Shown: positions 1-8,389 of the stretch, piece by piece
Position numbering within the stretch: the stretch's first letter is position 1
How the letters are laid out: every line of letters begins with the position of its first letter
Origin: DASYTH01 sp035762905
Lineage (GTDB): Bacteria; Actinomycetota; Actinomycetes; Mycobacteriales; Pseudonocardiaceae
DNA length: 64,000 nt
Assembly: GCF_035762905.1 (NCBI RefSeq)
Contig: NZ_DASUCC010000077.1
Coordinates: 124,001-188,000, forward strand
Direction: 5' to 3'
Made by a program: the position numbers and the translations under genes
Notes under the pieces: model-generated
The model's database searches: none
The model's input: only the letters and a program-made list of their open reading frames with translations
What the model was told of the DNA's origin: nothing

Positions 1-282
1 ACCTGGCATGGGCTGGAGCTGCTGCGCCGGCTCGGCGAGCTGGTGGACACCGGCTGGCCGGTGCTGATGGCGTTGTCCAACAAGGATTTCGTCGGCGAGA
101 CGCTGGGGGTCGGGCTGGCCGACCGGGTGGACGGCACGCTGGCGGCGACCTCGATCGCGGCGTTCGCCGGTGCCCGGGTGTTCCGCGCGCACGAGGTCCG
201 GCAGACCAGGAGGGTGGTCGAGATGGTGGCCAGCATCGCCGGTACCCGCCCGCCGGCCCTGTGCCTGCGGGCGCTGGCGTGA
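1..282 (+). CDS. folP: Dihydropteroate synthase, C-terminal part (cut by window edge)
   Basis: The open frame enters at base 1 and stops at 280-282, so only about 93 C-terminal residues are present. They contain the SNKDFVGE segment and the late TSIAAFAGARVFRAHEV segment, which match the last strands and helices of the DHPS TIM barrel (condensation of 6-hydroxymethyl-dihydropterin pyrophosphate with pABA). The stop overlaps the start of gpgS, the order of the mycobacterial folP2-gpgS pair. FolP1 and FolP2 types cannot be told apart from this fragment; the context favours the FolP2 type, whose DHPS activity is doubtful in mycobacteria. Confidence 0.9.
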   Translation, partial: TWHGLELLRRLGELVDTGWPVLMALSNKDFVGETLGVGLADRVDGTLAATSIAAFAGARVFRAHEVRQTRRVVEMVASIAGTRPPALCLRALA

Positions 283-1193
283 TGCACCCGGACGCGGCCG
301 CCTGGTTCGCCGCCCGGACCTGGCGGGATGCCGGCGCCCCGGTGCCGGATCTGTTGCGGGCCAAGGGTTCCCGAACGGTGAGCGTGGTGCTGCCGGCGTT
401 GAACGAGGAGTCGACGGTTGGCGCGGTGGTGGCCTCGATCCGGCCGCTGATCGGCACGCTGGTGGACGAGCTGGTGGTGGTCGACTCCGGTTCGACCGAC
501 CGGACCGTCGCGGCGGCCGCAGCGGCCGGGGCCAGGGTGGTCCGCCGCACCGACGTGCTGGCCGAGCTGGAACCGTTGCCCGGCAAGGGTGAGGTGCTGT
601 GGCGCTCGCTGGCCGCGACCTCAGGTGACCTGCTGGTGTTCGTCGACTCCGACCTGGTGGAGCCGGATCCGGGGTTCGTCCCGGCGCTGCTCGGGCCGCT
701 GCTCCGCGAGCCGGAGGTGCAGCTGGTGAAGGCGTTCTACCGGCGTCCGATCGCCGGCGACGCGGCCGGCGGCGGGCGGGTGACCGAGCTGATGGCCCGG
801 CCGCTGCTCGCGGCGCTGCGCCCGGAGCTGTGCGGGGTGATCCAGCCCTTGGCCGGCGAGTTCGCCGGCACCAGGACGCTGCTCGAGTCGGTGCCGTTCG
901 CGGCCGGGTACGGCGTGGAGATCGGGCTGCTGCTCGACGCGCACGCGCGGGTCGGCCTGGCCGGCCTGGCGCAGGTCAACCTGGGCGTGCGGGCGCACCG
1001 CAACCGGTCGCTGGCCGAGCTGGGCCGGATGGCCGGGCAGATCCTGGACACCGTGCTGTCCCGGTGCGGGATCGACGCCGCGGCCGGTGAGCTGACCCAG
1101 TTCCTCCAGGTGGCCGGCGAGTGGCTGCCGGACACCAGCCGGGTGGCCGCCACCGACCGGCCGCCGATGCGGGAGCTGCTGGTCGGCCGGTGA
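282..1193 (+). CDS. gpgS: Glucosyl-3-phosphoglycerate synthase
   Basis: A 303-residue GT-A glycosyltransferase (GT81 type) that moves glucose from an NDP-glucose to 3-phosphoglycerate, the first step of methylglucose lipopolysaccharide synthesis. Visible are the nucleotide-binding VDSGSTDRT segment and the metal-binding DSD motif in VFVDSDLVEPDP. The frame is open from GTG 261, but ATG 282 overlaps the folP stop as TGATG and gives the usual family length, so it is preferred. The protein is probably co-translated with folP. The glycogen genes a few kilobases downstream belong to related glucan metabolism. Confidence 0.93.
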   Translation: MHPDAAAWFAARTWRDAGAPVPDLLRAKGSRTVSVVLPALNEESTVGAVVASIRPLIGTLVDELVVVDSGSTDRTVAAAAAAGARVVRRTDVLAELEPLPGKGEVLWRSLAATSGDLLVFVDSDLVEPDPGFVPALLGPLLREPEVQLVKAFYRRPIAGDAAGGGRVTELMARPLLAALRPELCGVIQPLAGEFAGTRTLLESVPFAAGYGVEIGLLLDAHARVGLAGLAQVNLGVRAHRNRSLAELGRMAGQILDTVLSRCGIDAAAGELTQFLQVAGEWLPDTSRVAATDRPPMRELLVGR

Positions 1194-1229
1194 TACCCGG
1201 TGTCGGTGCGGCGTGCCACGATGCATGCC

Positions 1230-1547
1230 GTGACCACCGCGCTGATCTACCTGGTCGTGATGGTGCTCGTCGCGGCCGTGGTGTTCCTGCTGGCGTCTGT
1301 GCTGTTCGGGCGTGGCGAGGAGCTGCCGCCGCTGCCGCCGGGCGCATCGCCCACCCGCCTGCCCGAGTCCGGGGTGACCGCCGCGGACCTGCGGACCGTG
1401 CGGTTCCAGCAGGTCGTGCGCGGCTACAAGATGTCGGAGGTGGACTGGGTGCTCGGCCGGCTGGGCACCGAGCTGGAGGCCTTACACGCCCGGATCGCCG
1501 AGCTGGAGGCCGGCCGGGACGCGCCGGCCGAGCCCGAACCGCGATGA
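1230..1547 (+). CDS. Small membrane-anchored DivIVA-domain protein
   Basis: About 105 residues. One N-terminal membrane helix (TALIYLVVMVLVAAVVFLL) is followed by a short Pro-rich linker and a DivIVA-like element (VRFQQVVRGYKMSEVDWVL) leading into a short coiled coil rich in Glu and Leu. That element is the family signature for membrane-curvature or pole-associated proteins, but this is a minimal version and its role is unknown. GTG 1230 puts the start directly before the membrane helix; ATG 1221 in the same frame is possible. The stop overlaps the tag start (ATGA), so the two genes are probably translated together. Mycobacteria have a similar small gene at this place. Confidence 0.8.
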   Translation: MTTALIYLVVMVLVAAVVFLLASVLFGRGEELPPLPPGASPTRLPESGVTAADLRTVRFQQVVRGYKMSEVDWVLGRLGTELEALHARIAELEAGRDAPAEPEPR

Positions 1548-2095
1548 TCCGGCAGCGCTGCGGCTGGGCCAACTCGACCCCGGACTACGTCGCCTATCAC
1601 GACGACGAGTGGGGCGTCGCCCTGCACGGCGAGGCCGCCCTGTTCGAACGCCTGACCCTGGAAGCCTTCCAGTCCGGCCTGTCCTGGCTGACCATCCTGC
1701 GCAAGCGCGAGGGCTTCCGGGCCGCCTTCGCCGGCTTCCAACCAGAGAAGGTGGCCGCCTTCGGTCCCGACGACGTCGCCCGGCTGATGGCCGACCCGGC
1801 CATCGTGCGCAACCGCGCCAAGATCGACGCCGCGATCCGCAACGCCAACGCCATCGCCGCCCTGGACACCCCCCTCGACGAGCTGCTCTGGTCGTTCGCC
1901 CCCGACCCGGCCGGCCGCCCCCGCCCGGCCACCCTCGCCGACGTCCCCGCCAGCACCCCGGAGAGCACGGCCATGGCCAAGGAGCTCAAACGGCGCGGGT
2001 TCACCTTCGTCGGCCCCACCACCTGCTACGCCATGATGCAGGCCACCGGCATGGTCGACGACCACATCGCCACCTGCTGGCGCGCCACCGGATAG
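1544..2095 (+). CDS. tag: DNA-3-methyladenine glycosylase I
   Basis: 183 residues, nearly the length of E. coli Tag (187). It removes 3-methyladenine from alkylated DNA in base-excision repair. The four zinc ligands of the family are visible: Cys6 and His19 near the N-terminus (RQRCGW, YHDDEWG) and His174 and Cys178 at the end (DDHIATCW). The core WLTILRKREGFRAAF element is typical. The start ATG overlaps the stop of the DivIVA-like gene by 4 bp. The gene ends only 7 bp before the convergent enoyl-CoA hydratase. Confidence 0.96.
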   Translation: MIRQRCGWANSTPDYVAYHDDEWGVALHGEAALFERLTLEAFQSGLSWLTILRKREGFRAAFAGFQPEKVAAFGPDDVARLMADPAIVRNRAKIDAAIRNANAIAALDTPLDELLWSFAPDPAGRPRPATLADVPASTPESTAMAKELKRRGFTFVGPTTCYAMMQATGMVDDHIATCWRATG

Positions 2096-2102
2096 CCCGG
2101 GC

Positions 2103-2897
2103 TCAGTTCCCGGTGAACGTGGGCGTGCGCTTGGTCACGAAGGCCGCGACGGCCTCGGCGTGGTCCGCGGTGGCGCCGGCCTCGGCCTGGGTGCGGGCCT
2201 CGGTGGCCAGGGCGTCGTCCAGGGTGCCGCCGGCCCCGGCGAGCAGCGACTCCTTGATCTTGCCGTACGCCGTGGTGGGGCCGGCGGCCATTCGGGTAGC
2301 CAGCTCGTGCGCGGTGGCGAGCACCTCGGCGTCCGGGACGACCTGGGTGACCATGCCGAGCGCCAACGCCGCATCTGCGGTGACCGGGGCGGCGAGCAGC
2401 ATCATCTCCATGGCCCGGCCGTAGCCGATCAGGCGGGGCAGGGTCCAGGACGCGCCCGAGTCGGCGGTGAGGCCGACGTTGGCGAAGGCCATCAGGAACT
2501 TCGCCGAGGACGCGCAGATGCGCAGGTCGGCGGCGTAGGCGAGGGACGCGCCCGCGCCGGCCGCCATGCCGTTGACCGCGGCGATCACCGGCTTGGGCAT
2601 CCCGGTGATGGTGGCGATGATCGGGTTGTAGTGCTCGACCACGGTGGAAAGCGGCGCCGGGTCACCGGCCTGCAGCAGCGCGACGTGCTCCTTGAGGTCC
2701 TGCCCCGCGCAGAACGCCCGGCCGGTGCCGGTGATCACCACCGCGCGCACCGTGTCGTCCGTGGCCGCCGCGCGCAGGCCGGTCAGCAGGTCCGACTTGA
2801 GCTGGGTGGTCAACGAGTTGAACGCGTCCGGCCGGTTCAGCGTGAACGTGCGCACGCCGTCGGCGTCCTCGGTCAAAAGTGGGGCATCGGTGGACAA
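2103..2897 (-). CDS. Enoyl-CoA hydratase/isomerase family protein (PaaG-like)
   Basis: 264 residues of the crotonase fold. The oxyanion-hole segment AFCAGQDL and the second oxyanion loop GMAAGAGASLAYAADLRI are clear. AFCAGQDLKEH resembles PaaG-type isomerases of phenylacetate breakdown, and the adjacent PaaX-family regulator on the same strand supports a link to aromatic-acid or acyl-CoA catabolism; the substrate is inferred. The start is taken as TTG 2897 because a strong GGAGGAGA ribosome site lies just upstream and the protein then has normal length. No other paa gene is nearby. Confidence 0.85.
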   Translation of the reverse strand: MSTDAPLLTEDADGVRTFTLNRPDAFNSLTTQLKSDLLTGLRAAATDDTVRAVVITGTGRAFCAGQDLKEHVALLQAGDPAPLSTVVEHYNPIIATITGMPKPVIAAVNGMAAGAGASLAYAADLRICASSAKFLMAFANVGLTADSGASWTLPRLIGYGRAMEMMLLAAPVTADAALALGMVTQVVPDAEVLATAHELATRMAAGPTTAYGKIKESLLAGAGGTLDDALATEARTQAEAGATADHAEAVAAFVTKRTPTFTGN

Positions 2898-2913
2898 CGG
2901 GTCTCCTCCACGG

Positions 2914-3702
2914 TCATGCCGTCGATCGGGTGCGACGGCCGAGGCAATGGTCCAGGAACCGCTCGGCGGCCGGGGCGAGCCGGGCGGTGTGCCGGTCGAA
3001 GAACTCCGCGGCCACGGTGCCCGGCCAGCCGTCCGGCAGCAGCTCGCCGGGCAGCCCCGGGTCCCGGAACAGGAACCGCCGCCAGGCGTGCAGCAGCAGC
3101 GCCGACTCGGCGAACGCCGTGGCCGGGTCCGAACCGTCCACAACCGACACTCGCGGTTCCCATTCCCGCACGAACGCCGCGTACTCCGCGCCGAGCGCGG
3201 CCAGGTCCCAGGCCCGCGTGGCCAGTTCGGTGTCCATTCCGTCGTGCGGACCGTGGAACACGCTGGCCGGCGCGTCGCCGAGAACGTCGGCGAGCTCCGG
3301 TGAGGGTCGCGGCGCGATCCAGGTGGCCGGGCCGAGCGGGGCGTAGCCGAGCAGGCGCAGCGAGGAGTCCAGCCGGTCCCGGTCGCCCCGGGTGGGCAAC
3401 GCCGTGAGCACCACCACATGCCACCGTCCGTCCCATGTGGATGGACGGGTTCGGTAGATGCGCGCCGCGGCCTCGTCAAGGCGCAGCTCCGCCCGCCTGG
3501 TCAGGGCGTAGCCGGGACCCTCGGGCAGCCGGACCGGCGTCAGCCAGCCCTGCCGGACCATTCTGGACACGGCCGTGCGGATGGCCGGGGCGCCGAAGCC
3601 GAGCGGCTCGAGCAGTCGGACCAGCGCGGCGATCGCGGCCGACCCACCCCGGGCCCGCAGATAGCCCCCGTACACATCGAACAGCGCCGAACGAGCCCGC
3701 AC
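2914..3702 (-). CDS. PaaX-family transcriptional repressor
   Basis: The N-terminal winged-helix (ARSALFDVYGGYLRARGG, then AIRTAVSRMVRQGWL) and the C-terminal PaaX domain (AEYAAFVREWEPR, LLLHAWRRFLFRDPGLP) match the phenylacetyl-CoA-responsive repressor family. GTG 3702 gives 262 residues and begins where family members usually begin; the frame stays open to ATG 3756, which would add 18 residues. Neither has a strong ribosome site. It lies 16 bp upstream of the crotonase-fold gene on the same strand, so the pair is likely one operon under its own control. The ligand cannot be told from sequence. Confidence 0.85.
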   Translation of the reverse strand: MRARSALFDVYGGYLRARGGSAAIAALVRLLEPLGFGAPAIRTAVSRMVRQGWLTPVRLPEGPGYALTRRAELRLDEAAARIYRTRPSTWDGRWHVVVLTALPTRGDRDRLDSSLRLLGYAPLGPATWIAPRPSPELADVLGDAPASVFHGPHDGMDTELATRAWDLAALGAEYAAFVREWEPRVSVVDGSDPATAFAESALLLHAWRRFLFRDPGLPGELLPDGWPGTVAAEFFDRHTARLAPAAERFLDHCLGRRTRSTA

Positions 3703-3883
3703 ACCATCCGAGTCTGGCAGTTGCGTGCCACACAGCGCCACCTCATGCCAAGCCATTGCGGCACGTCACGCGACACGCGTTGATCGGTTCGATTTCACCG
3801 CCGAGACGCGATGGGGGAGAATGTGCTGGGCTCTGACCGGGCGCACCGGCCGGAGTGGGAGGCACAGACGGAGGGAGCACGCT

Positions 3884-4051
3884 ATGGCGGCCATGAAGCC
3901 CCGGACCGGCGACGGTCCCCTCGAAGTGACGAAGGAGGGTCGGGGCATCGTGATGCGCGTCCCCTTGGAGGGTGGTGGTCGCCTGGTCGTCGAGATGTCG
4001 GCGGACGAGGCCAACGCCTTGGGCGATGCGCTGAAGGCCGCCGCGGGCTGA
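3884..4051 (+). CDS. DUF3117 family protein
   Basis: A 55-residue protein with the family pattern KPRTGDGPLEVTKEGRGIVMRVP followed by RLVVEMSADEANALGDAL. DUF3117 proteins are small, conserved across actinobacteria and of unknown function; mycobacteria encode one at this same place before the glycogen genes. The start ATG has a GGAGGG ribosome site 8-10 bases upstream. The region between this gene and the divergent PaaX gene (3703-3883) holds both promoters; I see no clear operator in it. Confidence 0.9.
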   Translation: MAAMKPRTGDGPLEVTKEGRGIVMRVPLEGGGRLVVEMSADEANALGDALKAAAG

Positions 4052-4157
4052 CCGCTCTGCTCGTCCGCTGCCCCGGTCCGCGCTGGCCGTGCCGCACGCA
4101 CGGTCCAACGTGGAGGCCGGGGCTAGCCGTTTCTTGGTGAATCCGGAGGAACCCGCC

Positions 4158-5696
4158 GTGCCGTCGACGTTGCCCGCCCTACCCACCCCGTTGCCCTCCG
4201 TGGAGGTGGTCGACCGGGCCCGCGGCGGCCCGGCCGCGGTCGTGGTCCGGCCCGGCGAGGAGGCCGAGCCGCTGGTGCTCGGCCCGGGCAGCGCCGGCAT
4301 CAGCGGCGAATGGATTGCCGCCATGGGCCTGACCGGCAAGGCCGGCGAGGTCCACATAGGACCGGTCGGCGCCACGGCGCGCTGGGTGGTGGGCATCGGC
4401 ACCGGTACCGGCGCCAAGTGGCGGACCGCCGGCAGCGCGCTGGTGCGGGCCGTGCACACCCGGATGGCCGCCGACGAGGAGGCCGGCCGGGCGGTCGACC
4501 GGACCCTGTCGGTGTTGCTGCCGCAGGACGCCGGCCCGGACGAGGTGCGCGAACTGGTGCGCGCGGTGCGCCTCGGCGGCTACCAGTTCAAGGTCGCCTC
4601 GGCGGCGGCGAAGCCGCGGCTGCGCACGATCCGGCTGGTCGTGCCGGCCGGCCGGGTGGCCGAGCTGACCGAGGTGGCGCGCCGGGCGGCCGCGCTGGCC
4701 GAGGCCACCGCGCTCACCCGGGATCTGGCCAACACCCCGTCCAACGTGAAGGATCCGGCCTGGCTGAGCCGGATGGCCACCCGGGCCGCGGCCGGCGTGC
4801 GCGGCCTGAAGGTCGAGGTGCGCGACGAACGCTGGCTCGCCGAACAGGGCTTCGGCGGAATGCTGGCGGTCGGCGGCGGGTCGGCCAGTCCGCCCAGGCT
4901 GATCGAGCTGAGCTGGCGACCCCGGGGCGCCGCGCCGCACCTGATCCTGGTCGGCAAGGGGATCACGTTCGACACCGGCGGCATCTCGGTGAAGAAGGCC
5001 GAGGGCATGCACCTGATGCGCACCGACATGGCCGGCGGCGCCGCGGTGATCGCCGCGCTGGTCGCGGTGGCCCGGTTCGGGCTCGGCGTCCGGGTGACCG
5101 GCCTGGTGGCGTGTGCGGAGAACCACATGTCCGGCTCGGCCTACCGGCCCGGCGACGTGGTCCGGCACTTCGGCGGGCGGACCACCGAGGTCACCAACAC
5201 CGATGCCGAGGGCCGGATGGTCCTCGCCGACGCCCTGGCCTACGCCACCGCCCGGCTGCGGCCCGACGTGCTGGTCGATGTGGCCACCCTGACCGGTGGG
5301 ATGAAGGTCTCGCTCGGCACCCGCACCGGCGGCGTGTTCAGCAACACCGACGAGCTGGCCGACCGGGTCCGGGCGGCCGGCGATCTGGCCGGCGAGGCGT
5401 GGTGGCGGATGCCACTGCCGGGCGACGTGGACAGCCTCGCCGCGGAGCTGATCGACGCCGTGCCGAGCGACATCGCCGACGTGCGGCAGTGCCCGCCCGG
5501 CCCGAGCAGCATCACCGCCGCGGCGTTCCTGCGCGAGTTCACCGCCGGCCTGCCGTGGGCGCACCTCGACATCGCCGGCCCGGCCCGGGCCGAGAAGCCC
5601 TACGACGACGTCGTGCCCGGCGCCACCGGCTTCGCCGCCCGCACCCTGATCGAGCTGGTCAGCTCCTACGCATCCGCCGCGAGGACCGACTCGTAG
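4158..5696 (+). CDS. pepA: Leucyl aminopeptidase (M17 family)
   Basis: 512 residues, a cytosolic dinuclear-metal aminopeptidase that trims N-terminal residues. The M17 metal and catalytic motifs are present: GKGITFDTGGISVKK, MRTDMAGGAAV and the signature NTDAEGRMVLADAL. The frame is open from GTG 4089, but GTG 4158 follows a GGAGGA ribosome site at about 4144-4149 and gives the normal size. Its 3' end overlaps the convergent glycogen synthase by 31 bp, so the two transcripts must overlap antisense. Confidence 0.94.
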   Translation: MPSTLPALPTPLPSVEVVDRARGGPAAVVVRPGEEAEPLVLGPGSAGISGEWIAAMGLTGKAGEVHIGPVGATARWVVGIGTGTGAKWRTAGSALVRAVHTRMAADEEAGRAVDRTLSVLLPQDAGPDEVRELVRAVRLGGYQFKVASAAAKPRLRTIRLVVPAGRVAELTEVARRAAALAEATALTRDLANTPSNVKDPAWLSRMATRAAAGVRGLKVEVRDERWLAEQGFGGMLAVGGGSASPPRLIELSWRPRGAAPHLILVGKGITFDTGGISVKKAEGMHLMRTDMAGGAAVIAALVAVARFGLGVRVTGLVACAENHMSGSAYRPGDVVRHFGGRTTEVTNTDAEGRMVLADALAYATARLRPDVLVDVATLTGGMKVSLGTRTGGVFSNTDELADRVRAAGDLAGEAWWRMPLPGDVDSLAAELIDAVPSDIADVRQCPPGPSSITAAAFLREFTAGLPWAHLDIAGPARAEKPYDDVVPGATGFAARTLIELVSSYASAARTDS

Positions 5697-6829
5697 ATCT
5701 CCACGGTCTGCCGGGCCGCCGCGGCCCAGGTGAACTCGGTCCGGGCCCGGTCCCGCCCGGCGGCGCCGAACGCGGCCGCCCGCGCCGGGTCGGCGACCAG
5801 CTGGTTGATCGCGTCGGCCAGCCCGTCCCGGAACGCCTCGACGTCGCGCTCGTCGTAGTGCACCAGCAGCCCGGTCCGCGCCTGCGCGACCACTTCGGGA
5901 ATACCGCCGACGTCCGAGGCCACCACCGCGGTGCCGCAGGCCATCGCCTCCAGGTTGACGATCCCCAGCGGCTCGTAGATCGACGGGCAGGCGAACACGG
6001 TCGCTCGGCTGAGCAGCGCGCGCAGCTCGACCGGGTCGAGCATCCGCTGGATCCAGAACACGCCGGGCCGGGCGGCGGACAGTGTGGTGACCGCGGTGCC
6101 GATCTCCGCCGCCAGCTCCGGGGTGTCCGGCTCCCCGGCGCACAGCACCAGTTGGGCGCCGGAATCCAGCCGGTGCGCCGCGGCCACCAGGTGCGCGACG
6201 CCCTTCTGCCGGGTGATCCGGCCGACGAACAGCACGACCGGCCGGTCCGGATCGATGCCGAACCTGGCGAGCACCTCGGTGTCGGTGACCGGGTGGTAGA
6301 AGTCGGTGTCGATGCCGTTGTAGACCACCCGCACCCGGTCCGGGTCCAGCTCCGGGTAGCAGTCCAGCACATCCGCGCGCATTCCCTTGCTCACCGCGAT
6401 GATCGCGTCCGCGTCGCGGTAGGCGGTGCGCTCCACCCAGGAGGACAGCCGGTAGCCGCCGCGCAGCTGCTCGGCCTTCCACGGCCGGCGCGGTTCCAGC
6501 GAGTGCGCGGTGACCACGTGCGGGACGCCGTGCAGCAGCCGGGCCAGATGCCCGCCGAGGTTGGCGTACCAGGTGTGCGAGTGCACCAGGTCCACGCCGG
6601 TCGTGGCGGCGGTCATCGCCAGGTCCACGGACAGGGTGCGCAGCGCCGGGTTCGCCCCGTCCAGCCCGGGCGCCACCGGATGTGCCGTCGCGTCCGGCCG
6701 AGGCCCGCCGAAGCAGTGCACGTCCACCTCGATCAGCTCGCGCAGCTTCGGCACCAGCGCGCCCACGTGCACCCCGGCGCCGCCATAGATCTCCGGTGGG
6801 TATTCGCGTGTCAACAGGCCGATCCGCAC
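5666..6829 (-). CDS. glgA: Actinobacterial glycogen synthase / maltose-1-phosphate synthase (GT4)
   Basis: 387 residues with the GT4 two-domain pattern: N-terminal TREYPPEIYGGAGVHV, central VLFVGRITRQKG, and the C-terminal donor-site EPLGIVNLEAMACGTAVVASDVGGIPEVV with its conserved Glu residues. It uses ADP-glucose; in mycobacteria the orthologue (GlgM) makes maltose-1-phosphate for the GlgE pathway, so this role is inferred by homology. It is divergent from glgC, which makes its donor, and both promoters must lie in the 57-bp gap. The 3' end overlaps pepA. Confidence 0.92.
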   Translation of the reverse strand: MRIGLLTREYPPEIYGGAGVHVGALVPKLRELIEVDVHCFGGPRPDATAHPVAPGLDGANPALRTLSVDLAMTAATTGVDLVHSHTWYANLGGHLARLLHGVPHVVTAHSLEPRRPWKAEQLRGGYRLSSWVERTAYRDADAIIAVSKGMRADVLDCYPELDPDRVRVVYNGIDTDFYHPVTDTEVLARFGIDPDRPVVLFVGRITRQKGVAHLVAAAHRLDSGAQLVLCAGEPDTPELAAEIGTAVTTLSAARPGVFWIQRMLDPVELRALLSRATVFACPSIYEPLGIVNLEAMACGTAVVASDVGGIPEVVAQARTGLLVHYDERDVEAFRDGLADAINQLVADPARAAAFGAAGRDRARTEFTWAAAARQTVEIYESVLAADA

Positions 6830-6875
6830 GCCGAGAACCTTAGGTGAGGAACAGCGGGCCCGCCCCGCACCGGGT

Positions 6876-6881
6876 TAGGGT
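6876..6881 (+). promoter_or_regulatory. Putative -10 element (TAGGGT) of a leaderless glgC transcript
   Basis: TAGGGT ends 5 bases before the GTG start of glgC, the spacing expected when transcription begins at the start codon. No ribosome site is visible before this GTG. The inference rests on spacing alone. Confidence 0.4.
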
Positions 6882-6886
6882 GGGTT

Positions 6887-8113
6887 GTGCAGGGCCAGCC
6901 TCATGTGCTCGGGATCGTGCTCGCCGGCGGCGAGGGCAAGCGACTGTGGCCGCTGACCGCCGACCGCGCGAAGCCGGCCGTCCCGTTCGGCGGAAACTAC
7001 CGCCTGGTCGACTTCGTGCTGTCCAATCTGGTCAATGCCGGGTTCCACCGGCTGTGCGTGCTGACCCAGTACAAGTCGCACTCGCTGGACCGGCACATCT
7101 CCACCACCTGGCGACTGTCCAGCGTGCTCGGCCAGTACATCACCCCGGTTCCGGCCCAGCAGCGGCTCGGCCCGCGCTGGTACACCGGCAGCGCCGACGC
7201 GATCTTCCAGTCGCTCAACCTGGTGCATGACGAGAAACCGGACCACATCGTGGTGTTCGGCGCCGATCACGTGTATCGGATGGATCCCGCGCAGATGCTC
7301 GCCCAGCACGTGGCGCGCGGCGCCGGGGTGACGGTGGCCGGCATCCGGGTACCGCGCGCCGAGGCGAAGGCGTTCGGCTGCATCGACTCCGACGCCACCG
7401 GCAAGATCACCCGATTCCTGGAGAAGCCGGCCGACCCGCCGCACGTGCCGGACGATCCGGACGTGACGTTCGCGTCGATGGGCAACTACATCTTCCGCAC
7501 CGAGGTGTTGCTCGAGGCGCTGCGCGCGGACGCGGCCGACCCGGACTCCGCGCACGACATGGGCGGCGACATCATCCCGATGCTGGTCGGCGCGGGCGCC
7601 GCGGCGGTGTACGACTTCGACGACAACGAGGTGCCCGGGGCGACCGAGCGGGACCGCGGCTACTGGCGCGACGTCGGCACCCTGGACGCCTACTACGACG
7701 CCCACCTCGACCTGGTGTCCGTGCACCCGGTGTTCAACCTCTACAACCACGCCTGGCCGATCCGGACCGCGACGCCGCCGCTGCCCCCGGCCAAGTTCGT
7801 CAACTCCGGCCACGCCAAGGAGTCGATCGTCGGGCCTGGGTCGATCATCTCCGGGGGCACCGTGCGCGAGTCGGTGATCGGCTGCGACGTGGTGATCGAG
7901 GACGGCGCCACGGTCGAGGGCAGCGTGCTGCTGCCGGGTGTGCGAATCGGCAAGGGCGCGACCGTCCGCAGGGCCATACTGGACAAGAACGTGGTGGTCG
8001 CCGACGGCGCGCGGATCGGGGTGGACGCGGAGGCCGACCGGGACCGGTACACGGTCAGCGCGGGCGGGGTCGTGGTGCTTGGCAAGGGGGCGAGAGCGGA
8101 TGGAACTACCTGA
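6887..8113 (+). CDS. glgC: Glucose-1-phosphate adenylyltransferase
   Basis: 408 residues. It makes ADP-glucose from glucose-1-phosphate and ATP. Visible are the nucleotidyltransferase motif GIVLAGGEGKRLWPLT, the RAKPAVPFGGNYRLVDF substrate segment, the FGADHVYRMD metal site and a C-terminal left-handed beta-helix of hexapeptide repeats (VIEDGATVEGSVLLPGVRIG). It feeds the divergent glgA. The GTG start lacks a ribosome site and sits just after a -10-like TAGGGT, so the message may be leaderless. The stop overlaps the next small gene by 14 bp. Confidence 0.96.
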   Translation: MQGQPHVLGIVLAGGEGKRLWPLTADRAKPAVPFGGNYRLVDFVLSNLVNAGFHRLCVLTQYKSHSLDRHISTTWRLSSVLGQYITPVPAQQRLGPRWYTGSADAIFQSLNLVHDEKPDHIVVFGADHVYRMDPAQMLAQHVARGAGVTVAGIRVPRAEAKAFGCIDSDATGKITRFLEKPADPPHVPDDPDVTFASMGNYIFRTEVLLEALRADAADPDSAHDMGGDIIPMLVGAGAAAVYDFDDNEVPGATERDRGYWRDVGTLDAYYDAHLDLVSVHPVFNLYNHAWPIRTATPPLPPAKFVNSGHAKESIVGPGSIISGGTVRESVIGCDVVIEDGATVEGSVLLPGVRIGKGATVRRAILDKNVVVADGARIGVDAEADRDRYTVSAGGVVVLGKGARADGTT

Positions 8114-8381
8114 GCAGCAGCCGCAGCAGCGGGCGGACGACCCGTACCACGCCGTCTGGCAGATGTCCGAGGTGGCGGCCGCGTCGGGCGGGAAGCGGCG
8201 CACCGAGCTGCGGATCCTGCCCGGCCTGATCGCCGCTGTGGTGGTGTTGCTGCCGTTCGCGATCCTGGCCGGCTTCCTGTGGCTCAAGTGGGACGCGACG
8301 GCCGGCGGCTGGGTGGTCGCGCTGATCGGGCTGGCCGGCGCGTTCTCGATGGGCGCGTTCGTGGCCGCGGACCGGTCCTAG
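8100..8381 (+). CDS. Small two-helix membrane protein, unknown function
   Basis: 93 residues. A charged N-terminal half (DDPYHAVWQMSEVAAASGGKRRTELR) is followed by two predicted membrane helices (LPGLIAAVVVLLPFAILAGFLWL and VALIGLAGAFSMGAFVAA). ATG 8100 overlaps the glgC stop by 14 bp, pointing to coupled translation. I do not recognise a family. It ends 8 bp before the convergent O-methyltransferase. Confidence 0.65.
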   Translation: MELPEQQPQQRADDPYHAVWQMSEVAAASGGKRRTELRILPGLIAAVVVLLPFAILAGFLWLKWDATAGGWVVALIGLAGAFSMGAFVAADRS

Positions 8382-8389
8382 GTGTGTGT

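Noticed and set aside
1121..2095. A longer reading of tag starting at 1121
   Set aside because: The first 141 residues overlap gpgS and the DivIVA gene and have no similarity pattern; the tag domain begins at ATG 1544 with its zinc Cys.
4089..4157. Upstream GTG 4089 start for leucyl aminopeptidase
   Set aside because: No ribosome site there, while GTG 4158 has GGAGGA and gives the standard protein.
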